Shown piece after piece: positions 8,071 through 17,242 of a stretch of DNA of 64,000 nt. This DNA comes from Heyndrickxia sporothermodurans. Its GTDB lineage: Bacteria; Bacillota; Bacilli; Bacillales; Bacillaceae_C. Position 1 is the first letter of the stretch. Every line of letters begins with the position of its first letter. A model generated the notes under the pieces. It was not told where the DNA came from. It did not search any database and saw nothing but the letters and a program-made list of their open reading frames with translations. The stretch lies in assembly GCA_018333075.1 (NCBI GenBank), contig BORH01000003.1, forward strand, positions 62,001 through 126,000, in the 5' to 3' direction. The position numbers and the translations under genes are program-made.

Positions 8071-9126
8071 ATGGAACAAACAAGTTTTATCGGGTACGTA
8101 GGAACTTATACAAAGGGTGAAAGTGAAGGGATTTATTCATTTACTCTGGATACAAAAGAAGCCAAGATTAAAGCTGTTCATCCTGTAGCTAAATTAGACA
8201 ATCCTACCTATTTAAATATTAGCAGTGATAATCAATACTTGTATTCTGTTGCCAAAGACGGCGAGCAAGGTGGAGTTGCTTCATTTATAGTGGATCAGAC
8301 AACAGGAGAGTTAAAAGAGTTAAATAAGCAATTATTAGATGGCGCACCTCCTTGTCATGTCAGTGTTGATCATAATAATCATACCGTTGTAACAGCAAAT
8401 TATCATAAAGGTACAGTTGAAGCCTATTTAATCAATAAGGATGGAAGTTTAAATTCTGCTGCTTCGATTATTCAGCATGAAGGTTCCGGTCCAAATAAAG
8501 AAAGGCAAGAAAAGCCCCATGTTCATTTTGCTGGTTTTACACCAGATGAAAAGTATGTAACAGTTGTCGATTTAGGTATTGATCAATTAATTTCGTACGA
8601 AGTAAATAATGGTCAATTAAAGAATGTTAATAGTTTAGCTGTTCGCCCTGGAAGTGGGCCAAGGCATTTAGCCTTCCATCCTAATGGAGGATATGCTTAT
8701 CTCATGACTGAAATGGGTTCGGAGGTTGTAGCTTTGAAGTACAATCACGAGGATGGGAGCTTTAAAGAGCTGCAATACATTTCTACCATTCCTAAAGCTT
8801 TTACTGAAAACAGTCAAGGTAGTGCTATTCATATTTCTTCTGACGGTCGTTTTGTATATGCGGCAAATCGAGGTCATAATAGCATTGCTGTATTTAGCGT
8901 TAATAAGGAAACTGGCGAACTTGCATTTGTGGAGCATACTCCAACAGAAGGTGATTGGCCAAGGGATTTTGTATTAGATCCTACAGAAAACTTCCTAATA
9001 GCGTCGAATCAAAACTCCAGCAATCTAGTATTATTTAAACGTGATTCAATTACAGGGAAGTTGACACTCATCCATTCCGATATAGTAGTTCCTGATCCCG
9101 TTTGTGTGAAATTTTTGTATAGCTAG
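8071..9126 (+). CDS. pgl: Lactonase family protein, putative 6-phosphogluconolactonase
   Basis: A 351-residue seven-bladed beta-propeller of the YbhE/YkgB type, which hydrolyses 6-phosphogluconolactone in the oxidative pentose phosphate pathway. Characteristic segments are GYVGTYTKGESEGIYSF at the N-terminus, HVHFAGFTPDEKYVTVVDLG, RPGSGPRHLAFHPNG, AANRGHNSIAVF and WPRDFVLDPTENFLI. The ATG at 8071 is preceded by GAAAGGAG at ten bases. A TATAAT lies near 8019. It appears monocistronic and is followed by a strong terminator. Relatives exist with other lactone substrates, so the reaction is likely but not certain. Confidence 0.85.
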   Translation: MEQTSFIGYVGTYTKGESEGIYSFTLDTKEAKIKAVHPVAKLDNPTYLNISSDNQYLYSVAKDGEQGGVASFIVDQTTGELKELNKQLLDGAPPCHVSVDHNNHTVVTANYHKGTVEAYLINKDGSLNSAASIIQHEGSGPNKERQEKPHVHFAGFTPDEKYVTVVDLGIDQLISYEVNNGQLKNVNSLAVRPGSGPRHLAFHPNGGYAYLMTEMGSEVVALKYNHEDGSFKELQYISTIPKAFTENSQGSAIHISSDGRFVYAANRGHNSIAVFSVNKETGELAFVEHTPTEGDWPRDFVLDPTENFLIASNQNSSNLVLFKRDSITGKLTLIHSDIVVPDPVCVKFLYS

Positions 9127-9137
9127 GTTATTTGTAT

Positions 9138-9190
9138 GTGCTGTCCGAAAAGCATTTGACACTTTGCTTTTCGGACAGCACTATTTATTT
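9138..9190 (+). terminator. Strong intrinsic terminator after the lactonase
   Basis: Perfect 17-bp stem GTGCTGTCCGAAAAGCA / TGCTTTTCGGACAGCAC with a 10-base loop, then a T-rich stretch. The rest of the gap to 9463 is AT-rich, presumably the promoter region of the next gene, with nothing else I can support. Confidence 0.9.
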
Positions 9191-9462
9191 TTCATTATCC
9201 TTATTTTATCTTGCTTTGGGGTAACTCCTACATGTTTTTTAAACACCTTTATAAAATAACTTAATTAGTATGATCGTTTTTCTAAAATGATTAGGGAAAT
9301 AATAGTCATTTGTGAATTTTTTGATATATATGAAAAATGTCATAGGTATTAATCCTCTATTCCATTCCTTTACAATTTTGGTATAAAAAAATAAGGTATT
9401 ATTGGGAGAGTATTACAGTAATATCGATAATATTACTTAGGATGAAAAGAGGGGGAACGAGG

Positions 9463-10218
9463 ATGACAATAAAGAAAAGGTCTTTTATTGCTATCTTATT
9501 GGTTTGCAGCTTAGTATTTGGAGCCATTGGTGCTGGAGCTGCTAGTAAGCTGAAGAAGATTACAGCTTATCAAAATTCAGCCGTTAAAGTAACAGTGGAT
9601 GGAAAAAATTTCGCAATTAAAGATGGAAAAGGGAAGGCTGTTAATCCAATTCAATACAATGGAACGACATATGTTCCTGTTAACTCAGTTGCTACAGCCT
9701 TGAAAAAACCTATTTCTTATGATAGCAAAAAATCAACGTTTAAAATTGGTAAGCCACCAGTTAGCAATAAGGGTATTCTTACATTAGCTAGCAATTTTAA
9801 TGAAACAAAAGCGAAAAAAGATTTAAGAGCTCAAGCAATCCAGCTAATTAAAATCTATGCTGATGAGATTGTTACAGGGAAAACTACAAAATTTAATAGT
9901 TATATAGATAAGTCTTTGTATGAAGTTAAGGATTCCATTTTTACAAGAAAATATGCGAAAGATAAGTACAAAGCAAAATTAACTTCAGTTAGAAAAGCTA
10001 ATAATGCAGACAAACGAAAGAAATATTCAAGTGCATTAAAAAAGGTAAATACTTCAAACATTAAAATGTCTTATTCATATAAAGGTGGAGCAAGCGCAAC
10101 CTTCGATTACAGTTTCTATCCAGAAGGCTGGACAGCAACAAGTGGTGTATATGTAAGTTTAGGGTTTACAAGATTGAAAAACGGAAAATATGTATTACAG
10201 AGTGTTAATATCAATTAA
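9463..10218 (+). CDS. Secreted stalk-domain (copper amine oxidase N-terminal-like) protein
   Basis: A 251-residue exported protein of unknown function. A signal peptide (basic TIKKR, hydrophobic core, AGA-AS cleavage region) is followed by a copper amine oxidase N-terminal/stalk-type domain at about 30-95 (VKVTVDGKNFAIKDGKG, NGTTYVPVNSVATAL, YDSKKSTFKIG). The Lys-rich C-terminal half (about 105-251) matches nothing I recognise and ends in a beta-rich segment resembling NTF2-like or DUF4878-type modules. The ATG at 9463 was chosen because GAGGGGG lies seven bases upstream. It is monocistronic with its own terminator, and probably cell-wall associated. Confidence 0.7.
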   Translation: MTIKKRSFIAILLVCSLVFGAIGAGAASKLKKITAYQNSAVKVTVDGKNFAIKDGKGKAVNPIQYNGTTYVPVNSVATALKKPISYDSKKSTFKIGKPPVSNKGILTLASNFNETKAKKDLRAQAIQLIKIYADEIVTGKTTKFNSYIDKSLYEVKDSIFTRKYAKDKYKAKLTSVRKANNADKRKKYSSALKKVNTSNIKMSYSYKGGASATFDYSFYPEGWTATSGVYVSLGFTRLKNGKYVLQSVNIN

Positions 10219-10256
10219 AAAAAAATGCAGGCGCCTTTAGGCCCCTGCATTTTTTT
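10216..10256. terminator. Bidirectional terminator between the stalk-domain gene and ybdD
   Basis: ATGCAGG and CCTGCAT pair around an inner GCC/GGC stem, with an A run on the left and a T run on the right. It can terminate both converging units. Confidence 0.88.
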
Positions 10257-10259
10257 GAA

Positions 10260-10463
10260 TCAACAGCACCTATTAACTTTTCCACTTTCATACCGATCCT
10301 TTAAAGCAAATAAATAGTACTCCTTTTCAGTCATAATCGGCTTATTTGGGTGTTTTCTTTTATGATGCTCCACATAAATTTGATAATTAGGCAAACCCAT
10401 AATGATTTTTATATTACAGCTAGTTTTTTTTAACAGATCATAGATTTTTTTCAACGAGGTCAC
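10260..10463 (-). CDS. YbdD/YjiX family small protein, partner of CstA
   Basis: A 67-residue protein of the DUF466 (YbdD/YjiX) family, which is regularly encoded directly after cstA/btsT. Seen here are the family patterns MGLPNYQIYVEHHKRKHP and the C-terminal Arg-Cys-Cys end. The GTG start overlaps the cstA stop as GTGA, so translation is coupled. The precise role is not established; a modulatory role for the transporter is usually assumed. Confidence 0.85.
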   Translation of the reverse strand: MTSLKKIYDLLKKTSCNIKIIMGLPNYQIYVEHHKRKHPNKPIMTEKEYYLFALKDRYESGKVNRCC

Positions 10464-12535
10464 CTGCCTATAGGAATATTCGGGTATTTTGATTGAATAA
10501 ATGGAGACTCATGTAATACTGCCTTTTGCTTTTTAATTAAAATGTTGTACCAAACTCTAAAAGATGCAAAAACCATTAAAAGCACAATAGCAATAAAAAT
10601 AATTGTTAATATTGCATCCAATCTGTCATTGAATACTATTTGTTCCATCACCTTCATATCTGTTGCAGGAGCGATTACTTTTCCAGCATCAATTCCGTCC
10701 TGGTAAATTTTTGCGTGTGCAAAAAATCCAATCGCAGGTACTTTTGAAAATAGCTTCATAAATGCGGCTACTAGTGTCGTAACAGTTAAGAAAACATAAG
10801 GGATCAATGTTACCCATGCATAGCGAGCTTTTCCCATTTTAATAATAATAGTTGTTGCAACAGCTAAAGCAATCGCAGCTAACATTTGATTAGAGATTCC
10901 AAATAATGCCCATAGAGAATTGATTCCTCCGAAGGGGTCAATGGCTCCTTGGTAGGTGATGTATGCCCAACCAAGCGAAATAAGCGCTGATGCGATGATA
11001 TTAGCTACAAGATTATTGGTTTTTGCAAATGGTTTATAAATATTTCCTACTAAATCCTGCAGCATAAATCTTCCAATACGCGTTCCAGCGTCAATTGTCG
11101 TTAAGATAAAAAGGGCTTCAAATAGAATGGCAAAGTGATACCAAAATGCCTTTGCCCCTGCAAGAAATCCAGAAAAGATCTCTGCCATTGCAATAGCGAA
11201 TGTTGGAGCGCCACCAGTCCGTGACATTATGGTAGCTTCACCAATCTCTTTCGCAGCGTTAGTAATATCGTTTGCTGTCACCTGGAATCCCCAATTCGAT
11301 ATAACGGATGCTGCACTTGCGGCATCTGTTCCAATTACAGCTGCTGGTGCGTTCATAGCAAAGTAAAGTCCTGGATGAAGGGAGCAGGCACCAATTAATG
11401 CCATAATAGCCACTCCAGATTCCATAAGCATCCCGCCATAACCAATGAATCGTGCATGACTCTCCTTTTCAATCATTTTAGGAGTTGTACCAGAGGATAC
11501 AAGGGCATGAAATCCAGATACTGCTCCGCATGCTATCGTTATAAATAAAAACGGAAATAGATTTCCTGCAAATACTGGACCTGATCCATCAATAAATCGA
11601 CTGATTTTTGGCATGTGTAGATCTGGCAAGACAATTAAGATGCCTGCTGCTAATAGGAAGATGACGCCGACTTTTAAAAATGAGCTTAAGTAGTCACGAG
11701 GTGCAAGTAATAGCCAGACAGGTAAAATAGAGGCAATAAATCCATAAATGCCGATCATAATTGCAAGTTGGCCAGCTGTAAAAGTAAACATTTTCGCTAA
11801 CTCAGGATTTTCAGCTACATATTGGCCTCCCCAAAGGGCGAACATTAATAAAACTAAGCCAATAATGGATCCTTCTAATACTTTTCCTGGGCGAATAAAA
11901 CGCATATAAACTCCCATGAAAAAGGCTATTGGAATCGTTGCTGCAATGGTGAATACTCCCCATGGAGAGCCAGCGAGCGCTTTCACGACAACGAGAGCGA
12001 GGACTGCTAATAATATAATCATAATTGCTAGAATTCCTACCGAGGCAATGATTCCTCCAAACGGTCCTACCTCTTCCTTTGCCATTTGCCCAAGTGATTT
12101 TCCATTTCTACGCATAGATCCGATTAAAATGATGGCATCTTGAACTGCACCTGCAAGGACAACGCCAATAATAATCCAAAGTGCTCCAGGAAGATAGCCC
12201 ATTTGTGCCGCTAATATAGGACCGACAAGTGGGCCTGCTCCAGCAATAGCCGCGAAATGATGACCAAATAATACCCACTTATTTGTTGGAACAAAATCCT
12301 TTCCATCATCATTGACTTCTGCAGGTGTAGCACGTTGATCATTCAGCTTGAACATTTTATAAGCGATAAACTTACTATAAAAACGATAGGCTACTGCATA
12401 TGTACAAATGGCAGCAATAACTAACCATGCAGCAGATATAGTTTCTCCATTTGCAAGACCTAGGAAAGCAAAAGCGATGGCACCTAAGATAGATATAATC
12501 GTCCAAATTAATATCGAAAGCAATTTCCTATTCAA
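10460..12535 (-). CDS. cstA: Carbon starvation protein CstA family transporter
   Basis: A 691-residue polytopic membrane protein, the normal CstA length. Family members import pyruvate or peptides during carbon limitation. Landmarks include FGHHFAAIAGAGPLVGPI near residue 90, the GFHALVSSGTTPKMI segment and the DAGTRIGRFMLQDL segment. The start is read as TTG at 12535 with AAAGGGGA nine bases upstream. It forms an operon with the overlapping ybdD. No cre-like site was recognised in the short leader. The substrate (pyruvate versus peptides) is not settled by sequence. Confidence 0.9.
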   Translation of the reverse strand: MNRKLLSILIWTIISILGAIAFAFLGLANGETISAAWLVIAAICTYAVAYRFYSKFIAYKMFKLNDQRATPAEVNDDGKDFVPTNKWVLFGHHFAAIAGAGPLVGPILAAQMGYLPGALWIIIGVVLAGAVQDAIILIGSMRRNGKSLGQMAKEEVGPFGGIIASVGILAIMIILLAVLALVVVKALAGSPWGVFTIAATIPIAFFMGVYMRFIRPGKVLEGSIIGLVLLMFALWGGQYVAENPELAKMFTFTAGQLAIMIGIYGFIASILPVWLLLAPRDYLSSFLKVGVIFLLAAGILIVLPDLHMPKISRFIDGSGPVFAGNLFPFLFITIACGAVSGFHALVSSGTTPKMIEKESHARFIGYGGMLMESGVAIMALIGACSLHPGLYFAMNAPAAVIGTDAASAASVISNWGFQVTANDITNAAKEIGEATIMSRTGGAPTFAIAMAEIFSGFLAGAKAFWYHFAILFEALFILTTIDAGTRIGRFMLQDLVGNIYKPFAKTNNLVANIIASALISLGWAYITYQGAIDPFGGINSLWALFGISNQMLAAIALAVATTIIIKMGKARYAWVTLIPYVFLTVTTLVAAFMKLFSKVPAIGFFAHAKIYQDGIDAGKVIAPATDMKVMEQIVFNDRLDAILTIIFIAIVLLMVFASFRVWYNILIKKQKAVLHESPFIQSKYPNIPIGR

Positions 12536-12758
12536 TTTATGTAGTCCCCTTTCACGTTATTAGAATCTAATAAACCTCACTCACTCCTTTGATATATTTT
12601 TGAATATTTGTAATTCACTGAAAATGATATCTAAGAGAATCTTTTGGATCAATGAGTCATACGTCATAAATTACGATTTACTTTTGCTACGATTTTCATA
12701 TCTTACTATTAAATTAAATAGTATAAAAGCACTTCATAAGGGATTTATAGATATCGAC

Positions 12759-12776
12759 TTTTGCCTTGAGGCAAAA
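12759..12776. promoter_or_regulatory. Putative MntR operator 1
   Basis: Perfect palindrome TTTTGCCT-TG-AGGCAAAA. It resembles the manganese-responsive MntR/DtxR-type operators that control mntH and mntABCD in Bacillus. It lies 126 bp before the mntH start. Confidence 0.6.
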
Positions 12777-12846
12777 ATATTTACAATAGCAAAAACAGGT
12801 GTTAATATAAATTTATTAAAATCAATTCGGATTATAATAATTATAA

Positions 12847-12864
12847 AATTGCCTTAAGGAAAAT
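12847..12864. promoter_or_regulatory. Putative MntR operator 2
   Basis: AATTGCCTTAAGGAAAAT is a near-palindrome centred on CTTAAG that shares the TTGCCTnnAGG core with the site 88 bp upstream. It is located 38 bp before the mntH start, where binding would block transcription. Confidence 0.65.
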
Positions 12865-12901
12865 AATTTAAATAGATACAAATGTTTAAGGGGTGGTAAA
12901 T

Positions 12902-14260
12902 ATGACTATGCATGCAAAACAAACTAATGGGGAACAAGGTTGGCTAAAACGGAGTTCAAATATAAGCTTAGAAGAAGTAAATAGCTCAGTGAAAATTCCT
13001 AGAAAGGCAGGATTTTGGAGGAAGTTTTTAGCTTTTGCAGGGCCAGGCTCATTGGTCGCAGTTGGGTATGTGGATCCAGGAAACTGGGCAACCTCGATAG
13101 CAGGTGGGGCAAGATTTGGTTATACTCTTTTATTTGTTATATTAATATCAAATTTAATAGCTATGTTGTTACAGGGATTGTCAGCAAAACTGGGGATTGT
13201 AACAGGACGTGATTTAGCACAAGCTACAAGGGATGCAACAGGTAAGAAAACCGCAATCTTTTTGTGGGTTTTAACAGAATTAGCAATTATTGCAACAGAT
13301 TTAGCTGAGGTAATCGGCTCGGCAATTGCCTTAAATTTGTTATTCGGAATTCCATTATTAATGGGGATATTAATTACTACGCTAGATGTTCTATTGCTCT
13401 TACTTTTACAGAAAAAAGGATTCAGGATAATTGAATCAATTATTATTGTGTTAATGACAACTATATTTGTTGTATTTGCTTTTGAAGTCATTATTTCAAA
13501 GCCAGAGGTTTCATCCTTATTTAATGGATATATTCCAAAGGCGGAAATTGTTACTAATCCTGAAATGCTGTTTATTTCTTTAGGAATTCTTGGTGCTACG
13601 GTTATGCCGCATAATTTATACTTACATTCTTCAATAGTACAAACAAGAAAGTTTGATAGAAATAGAAAAGGGAAGAAGGAAGCAATTAAGTTTTCCATTT
13701 TGGATTCTACTATATCATTAACAGTTGCTTTTTTAATTAACTCTGGAATATTAATATTAGGTGCAGCTGCGTTCCATGGAACTGGGTTAGATGTTTCTGA
13801 AATTGAGGGAGCATATAAATTACTAAGTCCAACATTAGGAGTTGGAATTGCTAGTACTTTATTTGCAGTCGCATTACTTGCCTCAGGTCAAAATTCAACC
13901 ATTACTGGTACTTTAACTGGACAAATTGTTATGGAGGGCTTCGTGAATTTAAGAATATCACCTTGGCTTCGTCGACTTATTACACGATTAATCGCTGTTG
14001 TTCCTGCATTTATTGTTACATGGATTGCTGGTGCAAAAGGAACGGGTGAGTTACTTTTATGGAGTCAAGTAGTGCTAAGTCTTCAACTTCCATTTGCAGT
14101 GATTCCATTAGTAATGTTTACAAGCAGTAAAAAGAAAATGGGTGAATTTGCAAATCGAATGTGGATAAAGGTACTTGCATGGTTCTGTACAGCGATTATT
14201 TTAGCATTAAATATTTTTTTAGTTGGATATATCATCATTACTGGTCATGATCTTGGGTAA
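12902..14260 (+). CDS. mntH: Nramp-family Mn2+ transporter MntH
   Basis: A 452-residue proton-coupled manganese importer in the cytoplasmic membrane. It contains the metal-binding motif VDPGNW in TM1 and VMPHNLYLHS in TM6, and the Nramp transport signature around ASGQNSTITGTLTGQIVMEG. About eleven membrane segments follow a ~40-residue cytosolic N-terminus. The ATG at 12902 has AAGGGG just upstream; a GTG at 12893 overlaps the site. Two MntR-like operators precede it, implying repression at high manganese. Monocistronic with a terminator. Confidence 0.93.
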   Translation: MTMHAKQTNGEQGWLKRSSNISLEEVNSSVKIPRKAGFWRKFLAFAGPGSLVAVGYVDPGNWATSIAGGARFGYTLLFVILISNLIAMLLQGLSAKLGIVTGRDLAQATRDATGKKTAIFLWVLTELAIIATDLAEVIGSAIALNLLFGIPLLMGILITTLDVLLLLLLQKKGFRIIESIIIVLMTTIFVVFAFEVIISKPEVSSLFNGYIPKAEIVTNPEMLFISLGILGATVMPHNLYLHSSIVQTRKFDRNRKGKKEAIKFSILDSTISLTVAFLINSGILILGAAAFHGTGLDVSEIEGAYKLLSPTLGVGIASTLFAVALLASGQNSTITGTLTGQIVMEGFVNLRISPWLRRLITRLIAVVPAFIVTWIAGAKGTGELLLWSQVVLSLQLPFAVIPLVMFTSSKKKMGEFANRMWIKVLAWFCTAIILALNIFLVGYIIITGHDLG

Positions 14261-14290
14261 TGAAATTACTAAGAAAGTATGAAAAGTTTA

Positions 14291-14340
14291 AAAGAGGTAG
14301 TCCTTCGAATTGATTGAATAATAAGGACTGCTTCTTTTTT
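14291..14340 (+). terminator. Terminator of mntH
   Basis: AAGAGGTAGTCCTT pairs with AAGGACTGCTTCTT, followed by a T run. Confidence 0.85.
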
Positions 14341-14427
14341 CATGTTTATTAAAGGATTTTTCCTCCTGTATATAGAATATTATAAATATTTTATTAAGTA
14401 TGATTGGATAAAAAGGGGTACAACTGG

Positions 14428-15693
14428 ATGGAAATACAATTTGAAAGAATGCTGCTCCAAGTTTTAATGATGCTTTTTCCTTTTGTGCTATATTTAGTCC
14501 TTGTAAATGAAAAAATAAGTAATAAGAGAAGTAAGGTTATTTTTGGAATCACTTGTGTTATTACTACAGTTTTATCTTTAACCTTTGCAGTACATATAGA
14601 AGAAAGAATTCTTGATTTAAGATTAATTCCAATATATTTAGCTTTTATGTATGGTGGTAATATTACAGGAATTATCATTGCAATATTTTACATCATTTTA
14701 CGTCTATTTGTAGGGGGCTCTGGAATGCCACCAGCCGTTTTTGCTGTTCCGATAACAGGCATTATTTTATATGGTAAGCAAAAACTCTTTTTTTCCTGGA
14801 AATTGAAAAGGAAGCTAATTACTTCAACCATTTTTTTATCAGCTGCTTTGATCTTACATTATTCAATTGGTGTGTTCATATTAGGTGTAAAAGTGACTTC
14901 TGATTATTTAATAATGTTCAGTTTATTTATTTTAGCAAATGCTATTGTCACATGGCTTTTAATTTATTTAATCGAATCACAGCTAGAGAAAATGACATTA
15001 CATAAGGAAATACAAAATGCTGAAAAATTTAATGTAATTGGTCAGCTTGCTGCAAGTGTCGCTCATGAAATTCGTAATCCAATGACAAGTATTAGAGGAT
15101 TTATGCAAATCTTACAGTCTTCTAATCGAATAACCTCTTCGGAGAAAGAGTATGTGAAAATTTGTATTGAAGAAGTGGATCGTGCTAATTCAATTATTGC
15201 CGATTATTTAGCACTTGGAAAAAACCAACCAAATGGAAAAAGCAAGCTTGATATTGTTCGTGAAATTAAGACTGCTTTACGATCTTTATCTTCTTTTGCC
15301 ACTCTTAATAATGTTCAGTTGAATTTTCCACATAAACTTCCAATATATTTAGTTGGAAATGGTAGTAGAATACAGCAATTATTTATTAATCTTATTAAAA
15401 ATGGAATTGAAGCTTCGTGTGGAAAAGGAACGATAGATATTGAGATTTCAACAGATGATAAAAATGTATACATTTCCATATCAGATGATGGAGAAGGAAT
15501 GAGCAAAGAAACGGCCGATAATTTTGGGCTTCCATTTTATTCAACAAAAGAAAAAGGAACAGGATTAGGCTTGATGGTCTCGAGACAAATCATTGACGAG
15601 ATGGGCGGAAGTATTAAAGTAAATAGTACAAAAGGAATTGGAACAGTTTTATATTTAACTTTCCCACGAGCCAAAAAATCAAAAGAGGAGTAA
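14428..15693 (+). CDS. KinB-like membrane sensor histidine kinase
   Basis: A 421-residue orphan histidine kinase. The N-terminal ~180 residues form about six membrane segments of the LytS/5TM type found in KinB. The H-box is SVAHEIRNPMTSIRGF with His213. The ATPase has an N-box (FINLIKNGIEAS), a G1 box (SDDGEGMS) and GTGLGLMVSRQI. No response regulator is adjacent, as is usual for sporulation phosphorelay kinases that phosphorylate Spo0F. Length and topology match KinB (about 428 residues), but no kapB follows. The ATG at 14428 has AAGGGG nine bases upstream; a TTG at 14404 is less likely. Assignment to the phosphorelay is inference. Confidence 0.8.
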   Translation: MEIQFERMLLQVLMMLFPFVLYLVLVNEKISNKRSKVIFGITCVITTVLSLTFAVHIEERILDLRLIPIYLAFMYGGNITGIIIAIFYIILRLFVGGSGMPPAVFAVPITGIILYGKQKLFFSWKLKRKLITSTIFLSAALILHYSIGVFILGVKVTSDYLIMFSLFILANAIVTWLLIYLIESQLEKMTLHKEIQNAEKFNVIGQLAASVAHEIRNPMTSIRGFMQILQSSNRITSSEKEYVKICIEEVDRANSIIADYLALGKNQPNGKSKLDIVREIKTALRSLSSFATLNNVQLNFPHKLPIYLVGNGSRIQQLFINLIKNGIEASCGKGTIDIEISTDDKNVYISISDDGEGMSKETADNFGLPFYSTKEKGTGLGLMVSRQIIDEMGGSIKVNSTKGIGTVLYLTFPRAKKSKEE

Positions 15694-15724
15694 AGGATTT
15701 ATATATTTAGTTATTCGGAGATTA

Positions 15725-15757
15725 AAAAGCCATTTTTAAATAGGGCTTTTTTTTCAT
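15725..15757 (+). terminator. Terminator after the histidine kinase
   Basis: AAAAAGCC and GGGCTTTT flank a short AT loop, followed by a T run. Confidence 0.75.
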
Positions 15758-15913
15758 TTAATAGGTACAAAAATAGGAAAAAAGATTTTAAAGCCGTAAA
15801 ATAGTTAATACTAATGAATTATTTTTAGAAAATTTAGTTAATTATCATCGTTTTTCAGCTATAATAAAAGAGCAAGGAATGTTAGTAAATCTATCAATGA
15901 AAGGGGAAAGACA

Positions 15914-16906
15914 ATGGAAAAAAAGTTAATTCCTTATAAGGTGATAGAAGTAGTGAATACTGTTGAAGAGAACATTCCAGCTGGTATTGAATTAATTCAT
16001 GCAAAGGAAGCATGGGAACAGGCAAGTTATGGAGAAGGAGTTATCATTGCCGTTATTGATACGGGCATTGATAAATCACATCCGGATTTAAAGGATCAAA
16101 TTATTGATGGAAAAGATTTTACGAACACTGGTGACTATCAGGATGATAATGGCCATGGGACACATGTAAGTGGAACGATTCTAGCAAGTCTCAATGATTA
16201 TGGAGTCGTAGGTGTAGCACCTCGTGCAAAAGTATTGGCGTTAAAGGCGCTTGATGAAAATGGACAAGGTGATGTCAAATGGATTAATACTGCGATAGAT
16301 TATGCAATTAATTGGGAAGGTCCTAGTGGAGAGAAGGTTTCAGTAATTTCAATGTCACTAGGTGGACCTGAAGAGGAAGAAGAACATCAATTAATTAAAA
16401 AGGCAGTTCAAAATAATATTTTAGTTGTTTGTGCCGCTGGTAATAGTGGAGATGGGCGTGATGATACAGATGAATTGGATTATCCAGGAGCCTATCCTGA
16501 AGTTGTTGAGGTAGGGGCAGTTGATCTAGAAAAAAATTTAGCGGATTTTTCAAATACGAATGATGAAATTGATATAGTTGCTCCAGGAGTTGAAATTCTT
16601 TCAACTTATCTTGGTGGGAAGTTTGCTAAATTGAGTGGTACTTCTATGGCAACACCTCATGTAAGTGGTGCAGCAGCATTAATAAAAATTATTGCTGAAA
16701 AAGAGTTTGGTCGTATACTAACTGAAGCTGAATTATATGCACAATTATGTATGAAGACAGAGGATTTAGGAATTAGCAAAAAAGCGCAGGGAAATGGCCT
16801 TTTAGATCTATCTTCTACACAAAAAAGCGGAGAGAGAGAAATTAAGATTACGGTTGAATCAAAAAGTCTTCAGCTTCCAGCACAAACGGTTTCAGTGTAT
16901 TTTTAA
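15914..16906 (+). CDS. Intracellular subtilisin-type serine protease (IspA-like)
   Basis: A 330-residue S8 protease without a signal peptide. The catalytic triad is Asp49 (AVIDTGID), His81 (GHGTHVSG) and Ser244 (SGTSMATPHVSG), with oxyanion Asn177 (AAGNSGD). The N-terminus carries LIPYKV, the short inhibitory pro-segment typical of Bacillus intracellular subtilisins. These degrade cytosolic protein in stationary phase and sporulation. Length matches the ISP family. The start has GAAAGGGG at a good distance. Monocistronic with a following terminator. Confidence 0.9.
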   Translation: MEKKLIPYKVIEVVNTVEENIPAGIELIHAKEAWEQASYGEGVIIAVIDTGIDKSHPDLKDQIIDGKDFTNTGDYQDDNGHGTHVSGTILASLNDYGVVGVAPRAKVLALKALDENGQGDVKWINTAIDYAINWEGPSGEKVSVISMSLGGPEEEEEHQLIKKAVQNNILVVCAAGNSGDGRDDTDELDYPGAYPEVVEVGAVDLEKNLADFSNTNDEIDIVAPGVEILSTYLGGKFAKLSGTSMATPHVSGAAALIKIIAEKEFGRILTEAELYAQLCMKTEDLGISKKAQGNGLLDLSSTQKSGEREIKITVESKSLQLPAQTVSVYF

Positions 16907-16925
16907 TAAAGTAAGATCATGTTTT

Positions 16926-16960
16926 AAAGCAGGAGCCATTTATGGATTCCTGCTTTTTTC
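16926..16960 (+). terminator. Terminator after the intracellular protease
   Basis: AAAGCAGGAGCC pairs with GGATTCCTGCTTT and a T run follows. The rest of the gap to 17243 is very AT-rich. It contains an 11-bp inverted repeat (AATATTCAATT near 16968 and AATTGAATATT near 17059) and a candidate -10 TATAAT at 17136, but no gene. Confidence 0.8.
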
Positions 16961-17242
16961 AATAATTAATATTCAATTGGATATGGGATGAATCGAAGCA
17001 TTTTTAATTTATATATAAATTTTAACAGCAATTAAAGCAAGTTATATTCTAATTTTTAATTGAATATTAATGGTAATATATGTTGAAACTATAGACTCTT
17101 AATTTCAAAGTATGAATAAAGACCCTAACTATTTTTATAATAAGGCGTACAAAAGAACCATTTTTAGAAACAAAATGAATAATAGATTAAATATTCAGTT
17201 TATTAATGCTATTATTATCTCTAATAAGGGAGGGATGGTTGA

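Larger units (their letters stand above)
12536..12901. other. Divergent promoter region between cstA and mntH
   Basis: A 366-bp AT-rich region without a convincing gene. An 85-codon frame inside it has no ribosome binding site and an unlikely composition. It holds the two MntR-like palindromes upstream of mntH, listed separately. Confidence 0.7.

Noticed and set aside
12600-12857. 85-codon ORF upstream of mntH
   Set aside because: It has no ribosome binding site, lies over the MntR-like palindrome, and its composition looks like translated AT-rich spacer.
13120-13698. 192-codon minus-strand ORF
   Set aside because: It is an antisense shadow of mntH, a well-conserved Nramp gene.
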